In this document: in pieces, positions 45,296 to 51,798 of the stretch
How positions within the stretch are numbered: position 1 is the stretch's first letter
How the letters are laid out: each line of letters opens with the position of its first letter
DNA from: Gamarada debralockiae
Taxonomy: Eukaryota > Ascomycota > Leotiomycetes > Helotiales > Hyphodiscaceae
Length of the DNA: 51,798 nt
Assembly (NCBI GenBank): GCA_002803225.1
Contig: NXFV01001059.1
Span: 1 to 51,798, forward strand
Direction: 5' to 3'
Translations under genes and position numbers: made by a program
Notes under the pieces: model-generated
Told to the model about the DNA's origin: nothing
What the model saw: the letters and a program-made list of their open reading frames with translations, nothing else
The model's database searches: none

Positions 45296-46777
45296 TCATC
45301 GACCATCCCAGGATTTCTTCTTTTGAATTCTTTCTTCCCGCCTCAAAGTCCTCCCGGCCATGGCATCCCTCATAGCTCCAAATGCTCCGGAAATGAAGCT
45401 GCTGCGCTTGATCCCAAATTGCTTCCTCTTGGCATCTTCTCCAGCGACTGTGCTCCCGCGGGGCCGTACACCAGGGACCGAGTGCGTCGAGTCGGTACTT
45501 GTAAGATGAGGTCGTGAGGGCTTTAAGTTCGGTGCTGAGTAGGCCCTCTTGAGGTATTGTTGATCCGACAATAAAGAATCCCTAGAGGATGTTGATGTAC
45601 TGATTAGAGGTCCCAACCAAGACGGTACTAGGTCCATATCCATCTCCTCTTTAGCCGGAGTGGCTGGCCGACTTTCTTTCTTAGTCTTCACCGGCTCCGG
45701 CTTCTTCGTCCTCAGCTTCGTCAGTGGACCGCCTTGCCTCTGCCACGACGGCGGAATAGGCAATGGAACGGCCTTCTCCTTCCTCGGCGTTACCTCATCG
45801 ATTTGACTTCTGAACGCCTCCCCAAGAATGCTCAAACTCTGCGCATCATCCATGCCCTCATCTCGCTGTTCCAAAGCTACGCCCTCATCCTGCATCTCTG
45901 CATTAAACTTCGCCACAATCTCTGGTGCGAGATGGAATTCTCGGATGCAGTAGAGATCCATCATTCGTAGTCGTAACTTCCGCGGAAATCGGTCGCCTTT
46001 GGAGTTTAGGAAGGTGATGAGCCATTTGCGGATTTCACGAAATTCCTGTGCTTTGCGCAGTTTGCCGGGATCTAGTTGGTTGTCAATTGGTGGCATGAGG
46101 AGCGATGGGTTGACGTTATTATTGAAGTGTGCAGAATTGACAGTCGCCAGAGGGAAACTTGCTGCGTTTCTTTGAAGCGCTCGGGCATTATCCACAGGAT
46201 CGGGAATTTCCTCAACGGGTGTAGTGACAATAATGGTAATTGGAATGCTGGCGGAACTCTGAAAGATTGTAGCTGATACCTCCTTCAGACGGTTTGTAGA
46301 ACTCGGATCACGCACAGGATACTCTGAGGCATCTGTGAAACTGTATTCTGAATCCGTGTTTTCGCCCGAGTCCTTCTCAGAAGACGTGGAAGAAAGCTTG
46401 ACATCAAATTCCGCCTTAGCGTTCTTTAGATCTTTATCGAAGGACTCGTCGAAACCTGGCGTAGGTAATGGTGGAGGACTCTCTGGTTCGAACGAATCAT
46501 CCAATATGTCTGCTGGCACAGATATGCTGTATTCCGATCTCAGATGAAGCGAGAGCCGTGGTTTCGAATTCAAAAATCGCGGCGGCGTATGGGGTGTCCG
46601 GTCAGGAGTAAATTTGTATGTACCGCCCTTTCCAATGTAAAGCCCTTCTTGTCCACTTTGTCTACCATAGCTCCCAGAATGCCTGGTTTCTTCTGTTGCC
46701 CTACAGAAGGAGTCAGCCAGGAGTGATTTGGCAGAAGGATGAAAACCCACAGAGCCTGAACGGCATGATTGACCCAA
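45296..46777 (-). CDS. Uncharacterised Ser/Pro-rich protein with a helical domain
   Basis: A long open frame of 493 codons. The N-terminal 200 residues are disordered: TPDRTPHTPPRF, a Pro run (ESPPPLPTPGFDESF), then an acidic Ser stretch. A folded-looking segment follows at about 225-300 (LRKAQEFREIRKWLITFLNSKGDRFPRKLRLRMMDLYCI). The rest is charged and disordered, ending in a basic tail (RREERIQKKKSWDGR). The start is uncertain: upstream of residue 50 the sequence has poor coding quality and contains CCTTCTGTAG, a good splice acceptor near 46700. The real N-terminus may therefore lie in an upstream exon. SP/TP motifs suggest phosphorylation by proline-directed kinases; that is inference. No family recognised. 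Confidence 0.75.
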   Translation of the reverse strand: MGQSCRSGSVGFHPSAKSLLADSFCRATEETRHSGSYGRQSGQEGLYIGKGGTYKFTPDRTPHTPPRFLNSKPRLSLHLRSEYSISVPADILDDSFEPESPPPLPTPGFDESFDKDLKNAKAEFDVKLSSTSSEKDSGENTDSEYSFTDASEYPVRDPSSTNRLKEVSATIFQSSASIPITIIVTTPVEEIPDPVDNARALQRNAASFPLATVNSAHFNNNVNPSLLMPPIDNQLDPGKLRKAQEFREIRKWLITFLNSKGDRFPRKLRLRMMDLYCIREFHLAPEIVAKFNAEMQDEGVALEQRDEGMDDAQSLSILGEAFRSQIDEVTPRKEKAVPLPIPPSWQRQGGPLTKLRTKKPEPVKTKKESRPATPAKEEMDMDLVPSWLGPLISTSTSSRDSLLSDQQYLKRAYSAPNLKPSRPHLTSTDSTHSVPGVRPRGSTVAGEDAKRKQFGIKRSSFISGAFGAMRDAMAGRTLRREERIQKKKSWDGR

Positions 46778-47360
46778 GCAAGTGGCTTCATAAATCCCCC
46801 TTCTCCTTAATACAATAACTCTCCTATGTCACACAACCAATTTCCTCGTACGTTTGGCCAATATCATTCCCGATATGCCTTGGCGTCAATATTGGGTTCG
46901 TATGCTGTCGATCTTTCCAACGGTAACCTCGATACTTCTCTTAGAATTGGTCTTTGAGATCAACGAAACTGAATTTGACAACCCAAGATAGCGGGAAAAT
47001 GTTTTTTGCTTCCCCCAGATAAGCAAGGTGGGTGTGACTGAGACGTGGCGTGAAATGGAGAAGCCGGAGAGGCCAACACTACAGAACTAATGTAAAGGTG
47101 ATTCAGAACCCGGTTTCCGGTGCAGTTGTGTATCGAAATGCGGCGACTTTCTAAGCCGTGAATTGAAAAAGGCTGAATATATCGATTCTTTCTTCTTCAC
47201 CGCACGCCATGCGGCGCGGATTGGATTTGACTGTCCAATTGTCGAAGATGTGCAGTAGATGATGATCCAATACCCAGAAAATGCGCCGACTTTTCGATGC
47301 AACGATCAGCATACAACTGGTGAATCCAGAATGTACACCCAAAATTCGACTCCCAATTGA
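46778..47360. other. Intergenic stretch
   Basis: About 580 bases with no supported gene; it contains the promoter or first exon of the gene to the left and the 3' flank of the gene to the right. Confidence 0.45.
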
Positions 47361-48293
47361 TCACGAAATTTCTTCATCAGAAGGTCGCGTCCCCTTCTCG
47401 AAATATTTCACAGCCGAGAGATAATCGCTTAAACGTGGGAGGGTCTGGACAGAGCTGGTCCTTATCGCCAATAGTTCAGGGTCCTCAGCTGGTTTCCCTT
47501 CTGGGGAACAGGCTTCCGATAGTAAGAAAGCCGGCGGAACAGGCGTATTCTCCAGGCTGTGATTTGTCTCCGCTGCGTCGCTAAGCCCAAAATCAGCATA
47601 AGCCGCAGTAAGGCCCGTCCTTAGAGCAGCCTCTTTGGGCGAAATAAGGGAGAGTACTCCGTACTTTTGCATAGTCCCAAGTCTACATGTTACATTGTGC
47701 TGATTTTGATGGTAAGACAGCTCGTCGACTTTTCTATGAGCCAATTTCGCTGTCAGCTGCATTATGCGTCGCACTGGGCACGCACTGGGCAAAGGGTGAC
47801 TTGGCGGTGTAACTTACGCTGATAACATGGCGAGCTGGATCTGAAAAATCCTGGAGCTCTCCACCTTCCTCTCCTCGATCTCCTTGTGAATCCGATCTCG
47901 AGAAGCCATCCACGTGGCGGCAGTCTTGACTCTGGAGATTTTATCGTAGCGATCCCCGCCTGTGATCAAAGTAGCGCTCCTCCTCAGCCCCCTATCCAAC
48001 TTCCTCATTCTGTCGAGAGATTGCACATATAAACCCTGGAAATATTTGAAATCTCCGCTGCCATATTTGCGATTGGGTTGTCGGATTTGGGATGCGAGAT
48101 AAGCGTTGTTCAGCATGTTGGTTTCGGTCTCCAGGAAGTCGATTTTCTCCAGTGCGGAGGATATTTCTGCTTGTGTATCGATTGCATTCTTCAGGTTAAT
48201 GGCGTGCGCGTAGAAGCCTGCGACGACGGCGGCTACGAATGTCAGGATACCGGTGATGGAGGCCGCTATGGATAAAGGGCTATCTTGCGCCAT
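47361..48293 (-). CDS. Single-TM protein with coiled-coil segment, unknown function
   Basis: Two exons (48293-47818 and 47682-47361) give 265 residues. I chose the ATG at 48293 (MAQDSPLSIAASITGILTF) because the membrane helix starts right after it; an upstream in-frame ATG adds 25 residues without character. Residues 7-31 (LSIAASITGILTFVAAVVAGFYAHAI) are one hydrophobic helix. A long helix follows (LKNAIDTQAEISSALEKIDFLETETNML). The rest is soluble and charged. The C-terminal part (ISPKEAALRTGLTAAYADFG) looks folded. The 135-base intron is longer than its neighbours but joins in frame through the donor GTAAGT and acceptor TGTAG. Similar short N-terminal-TM proteins occur widely in Pezizomycotina; no function is known to me. 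Confidence 0.7.
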
Positions 48294-48766
48294 TTTGAGC
48301 TTGGGGTGAGGCCATTGATTGTGACAGATGCCGGGAATTTGGGGAAAGTTATGCTCGAGATTCGGCACCCCAAGGATCAGAAACAGGCAGCCACACAGCC
48401 ACTTTGAAGCAGCTGAAACCCCTTCTCCGTTTTGTTTTAATCATTTCTATTGAACTTTAAACTTCCTAAATTCATTTTGATGACTGATCGGTGCTAGTGA
48501 TTTGTTGATTTTAGTGACTGGATGAGAAAGTCACGTGAAGAGATCGGGAAATGTTCAACAACTGCATATATATATCCTATGGGAGTACAACGCTGTTATC
48601 TCTGTACGATTAGGTCTCTCAGCATCTACATACTGGTCAATAAAGCTCTTCTGAGACTAATTTGTCTTGTGATCACGTGTCAATCCTCCTTTGGCGTCCT
48701 CCCCTGACTTCTGTTTCTGAGCTCTGACTTTTTCCTGCATCTAGTGAGTATAACTGTGGTACCTAG
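48294..48766. other. Intergenic stretch
   Basis: About 470 bases with no supported gene. A TATATATAT run lies near 48566-48575. Confidence 0.45.
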
Positions 48767-49234
48767 CTAGCAGTCCTCTTGGAGTTCCTCCCTGTATGAT
48801 TTCCGGCAGCACCGCGTGAAAAAGGGTAGCAACGTCCAGGTGTATAAAGCCAGGAAACCCTCTCGGATGAACCACCGGTTGGATCGAGGCCTGTCAAGCC
48901 AAATCTTGGCATGCAGTTGTTCCCCTGAATGCTTGAAATCACGTAGGTGATTGACGGCATTCATTGTTCCAGTCGTACCCTTTACAACCATATCAAGATG
49001 TCCCTCCACACTTCTGAGCACGAAAACCTGTGGACAGCGTGATAGTGATGAGTCGGGTGGGACAGTAATCAAGCCACTTCAGCGGGAGAGAGGACTGCCA
49101 AGGACCTTCTTTTCCCGACATTCGATGTCACACAGAACTTCACGTGGAACATCGCCAATTATTTCCACTCGGACTGTTTCTACCCGAATGCTGGAAGATT
49201 TTCGCACAGCCGCAGCGGAAGCAAGGACAAACTT
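48767..49234 (-). CDS. Candidate gene fragment of unknown function
   Basis: Two minus-strand blocks look coding and splice together. The first (49234-49106) reads VRKSSSIRVETVRVEIIGDV, PREVLCDIECREKK. A GTCCTT donor and a CCACAG acceptor would remove 78 bases. The second block (49027-48767) reads VFVLRSVEGHLDMVVKGTTG, then MNAVNHLRDF and a region with WLDRPRSNRWFIREGF, ending CRKSYREELQEDC. The first block has no ATG in its frame and is preceded by a TAA, so the start is missing or lies in another exon. I cannot name a family. It may be a real gene with an unresolved 5' end or a truncated copy. Confidence 0.35.
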
Positions 49235-49696
49235 TTAGCCTCCCGTGACCCGCCACAACACCAACCTTGGACATTCGGATGCAGATCTGTGGATGCTTTT
49301 CAATCCAACATTCGATGATTCGAAAGAAGCAAAGCCCTCATCGAAAGTCAACAATTGAATCACCAACATGAAGGTTCAACGATATCTCGCAAGGAGAACT
49401 CCTGCGGCTGATCAGACAAATCCTCCCAGCAGCGAGGGCTATCGTGACTCCAGGCTGTTTGAAGGGACCTCGGGATCTGCATCTTGGCTGGTTTTAGGGA
49501 GGGCTAATGCTGGATTAAGGTTGGCCTGCAGCTCAGACTACATCTTCTTTGGCATAGCTCCCCCAATCACAACATGTTTCTGCAGGCTGGCGCGTGGGTG
49601 GCGCTCTGGTCTCCTTGAGACACCATCTGAAACTGGTTAAAGATATGCAATGGTGAACACCAAGGGACCTGCTCTAACCCAACGAAGTATATCAAC
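49235..49696. other. Short gene-poor stretch with one doubtful ORF
   Basis: A plus-strand ORF of 90 codons at 49368-49640 (starting MKVQRYLARRTPAADQTN) has no similarity I recognise and may be chance. Confidence 0.35.
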
Positions 49697-49950
49697 ATGA
49701 CGGATCCCGCAATGGCGAAAACTACTGCGCAATCTAGGTTTCGAGAATCTTACGACCAAAATAACCCTGATTACGAGGCAGCTTTGCGAGGAAGATTACG
49801 GCACGAGAGCTACAGCGACATATGACACGAACATTCCTGAGGACGAGAAACAGAAGGTTCTAGCAGGTTGATATTTGAGCGGAAGAACCAAAGGAAAGTC
49901 GGGCGCCAGCTTAAATCACGGCCATCTCCTCTGGATCGCCGTATGCCCAA
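49697..49950 (+). pseudogene. Possible relic upstream of the AhpC/TSA-like gene
   Basis: An ATG at 49697 opens a short frame with a protein-like start (MTDPAMAKTTAQSRFRESYD, then NNPDYEAALRGRLRHESY) that stops after about 42 codons. In a shifted frame, plausible coding continues (ATYDTNIPEDEKQKVLAG), then shifts again (IFERKNQRKVGRQLKSR). This pattern suggests a decayed gene, or exons with introns I cannot place. It might also be the true 5' part of the downstream gene, though no join was found. Confidence 0.3.
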
Positions 49951-50016
49951 CGCGCTGCTGCGGTATCAGTGTCAACAGCAGACAACGACCGTTCTTCACC
50001 TAACATCAACGGAGAG

Positions 50017-51260
50017 ATGGATGGACACGCAGACCCAGATGCAGCGATGAACGAGAAGATGAACGACCATACGAATGGGAATGCGAATGGGCACGCGTAC
50101 CATATCCAGACAGCAATGATGGCGCATCCCAAGACCTCGATAGATACCTCTGGTTCATCTGCGAATGCCAATAGTGACGACACAGCAGTGGACTTCACTG
50201 GCGATGTGAATACGAACAATGAGATACCAACGCAAGAGGTTTTGAAGAGCGTGGAGAACATGACGGTGCTGGACAAAGATGGGAAGATCATTCCGTTCAA
50301 GAATCTCTATTCTGGTCCGAATGTTGCACGGCGCGTGCTCATAATATTCATACGACATTTTTTCTGTGGCGTACGTTTTCTCCATAATCGCCCCCCTTTC
50401 TCGACTTCCATACCCGATTCCATGAGAAATATATGCTGACCATTCACAAACAGAACTGCCAAGAATACCTCCGTACCCTCACTGACTCCATAACCCCCGA
50501 CGACCTCCTAGCTTTACCTACACCCACCTTCATCGCCATTGTAGGCCACGGCTCGCCCTCCTTAATCCCAATGTACGCCACCGAAACACACTGTCCGTTC
50601 CCCATCTACGCCGATCCCACGAAACACCTCTACAAGGCACTCGGCATGCTGCGTACCCTCAACTTAGGTTCAAGACCCGAATATCAACGCAGAGGGACCG
50701 TGAAAGGAATGTGGCAGTCCGTTCGCCAAGGAATCCTCAACTTGAAGGGAGGCAAAGCGCTGAAAGGATTGGATTGGCATCAAGTGGGCGGGGAGTTCCT
50801 TTTTGAGCCCGTGAATATGAGTACGCCCATTGTGAGTCCCGCGGATGAGGTTAATAGGCAAATTGAAGAGGCCATGAGTGGGAATGGGAAGCTGGGATAT
50901 GCGGAGGGGTATGTGGAGGAGAAACACATTACGTGGTGTCACCGTATGAAGAACACAAGAGACCATGCAGAATTGCCTGAGCTGAGAGAGGTGCTGGGTC
51001 TGGATGGTATGGGTGTGCCGGGGAAGGATATGAAGCGCTGGACGAAAGCGTTAGGAGAGCGCAAGGGCACGGGTTTGAGTACGACGACGAGCAGTAGTTT
51101 GACGAAGAATGGGGGTGGTAGTGAGAGGCAGAGCCTAAGCTGTGAGCGAGAGAAGGCTGCCAATGCGCTGAATGAGGGAAAGTCTGTGGAAGAAGATAAG
51201 GAGAACGACAAAGTGGGAGAGAAGGTCGCAGAAAAAGGGGCAGTGAATGTCTCGCAATAA
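50017..51260 (+). CDS. AhpC/TSA-family thioredoxin-fold protein (AAED1/PRXL2-like)
   Basis: Two exons (50017-50370 and 50454-51260) give 386 residues from the first in-frame ATG. The open frame extends further upstream to about 49969 without an ATG, and a TATCAG acceptor-like site lies there, so a short upstream exon is possible. The N-terminal 70 residues are Asn/Asp/Ala-rich and disordered. The redox fold starts near residue 90 with VLDKDGKIIPFKNLYSG, then VLIIFIRHFFCGNCQEYLR, where Cys117 and Cys120 form a CXXC pair across the intron. FIAIVGHGSP, PFPIYADPTKHLYKALGM and the later GGEFLF are typical of this family. The C-terminal 100 residues are charged and disordered. A role in redox balance is inferred from the fold; activity is not known for fungal members. 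Confidence 0.85.
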
Positions 51261-51798
51261 TTGGATCTGCCACTGCAGGATACGTATTGCGATAATGGAT
51301 ATTAGAAAGGGGAATCATCTGCCGCCGGCGTGTTGGAATGCCTGCGTTTGCTGCGTTTCAGCGTTCATACCTTTTTGCGAGTTGGATCTGGATGGGGACG
51401 AAGTATGCGTTGTTCTTTTGTGCTGGTACTCAGGTCTGCATACCGATACCCCATATCTCTAGTCTAGACCGAAAATGCCAATATATGTGTTTCTCGCAGT
51501 TGGGTCTGGATCTATTCTCTGCTGCACAGTTCTCATCCGCCTCTGCCTCCACTTTTCATCATTCTATCACCTGATCTGTCAAGCCTCGCAGGTCAAGTGG
51601 AATGTCGCATTTCTCGATATCCTCACCCACCTCTTCAAGACTCCCTATCCCGAAATTCCCCAATCATCTTGCTTGAAAGCAATGCCACAACATCAAGAAA
51701 TCTTTATCTGTTGCCCAGTCAAGTTCTTGCTCTGATTGTACAGTCTGTTCCGGCAAGTGTTCGTTACATGTCCTATACCCACTCTAACTTTCAACATT
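51261..51798. other. 3' flank at the right edge
   Basis: No supported gene. The ORF at 51475-51735 is hydrophobic at its start but has no recognisable features and is probably chance. Confidence 0.45.

Noticed and set aside
1..51798. Search for tRNA, 5S rRNA or CRISPR-like arrays
   Set aside because: No cloverleaf with A and B boxes, no 5S-like sequence and no regularly spaced repeats were seen; weak B-box-like words near 1675 and 11410 lack partners.
1..51798. A biosynthetic gene cluster around the methyltransferase relic
   Set aside because: No polyketide synthase, peptide synthetase, terpene cyclase or pathway regulator is present nearby.

Overview
This window is nuclear DNA of a filamentous ascomycete. 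Genes are compact, with many 45-80 bp GT..AG introns, and the set is typical of Pezizomycotina: a GH55 exo-beta-1,3-glucanase, an Mbp1-type APSES factor, Arp2, Imp4, Upf1, complex I NDUFB7, an SLC35-type transporter and an AhpC/TSA-like protein. Assignment to Leotiomycetes or Helotiales is only an impression from protein flavour. A remnant pectin lyase and the GH55 enzyme suggest a plant-associated or saprotrophic life.

Layout. 0-11 kb is accessory and secretory. It holds the 3' end of a cell-surface protein at the left edge, a long AT-rich gene-free stretch with an LTR-like segment, a seven-exon GH55 gene, another AT-rich desert, a decayed secreted-protein gene and an intact 620-residue secreted protein. 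11.5-19.5 kb is mostly conserved: NDUFB7, a Dcg1-like racemase, Arp2, a decayed gene, a PQ-loop-like membrane protein and a four-TM membrane protein. 19.5-26 kb is degraded: a truncated methyltransferase relic, an orphan 384-residue protein, a pectin lyase pseudogene and a doubtful acidic ORF. 26.7-37.5 kb is a housekeeping block: Mbp1, an SLC35F-like transporter, then Imp4 and Upf1 in divergent orientation. 37.5-44.5 kb is mostly decayed, with a frameshifted coiled-coil gene, an element of about 800 bp bounded by 25-bp perfect inverted repeats, and a secreted-protein relic. 44.5-51.8 kb holds a tiny mitochondrial membrane protein, two uncharacterised proteins, two doubtful fragments and an AhpC/TSA-like redox protein.

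Conserved housekeeping genes are intact, with introns that splice to full-length proteins. Several accessory genes carry stops and frameshifts. At least some of the stops are C-to-T type, as repeat-induced point mutation (RIP) or simple decay would give. No operon or dedicated new system is visible. The most interesting regulatory signal is a cluster of MluI-box-like sites (ACGCGT and variants) upstream of mbp1 itself, with another perfect site upstream of the orphan 384-residue gene. All exon boundaries were placed by eye from splice signals and reading frame, without transcript data.
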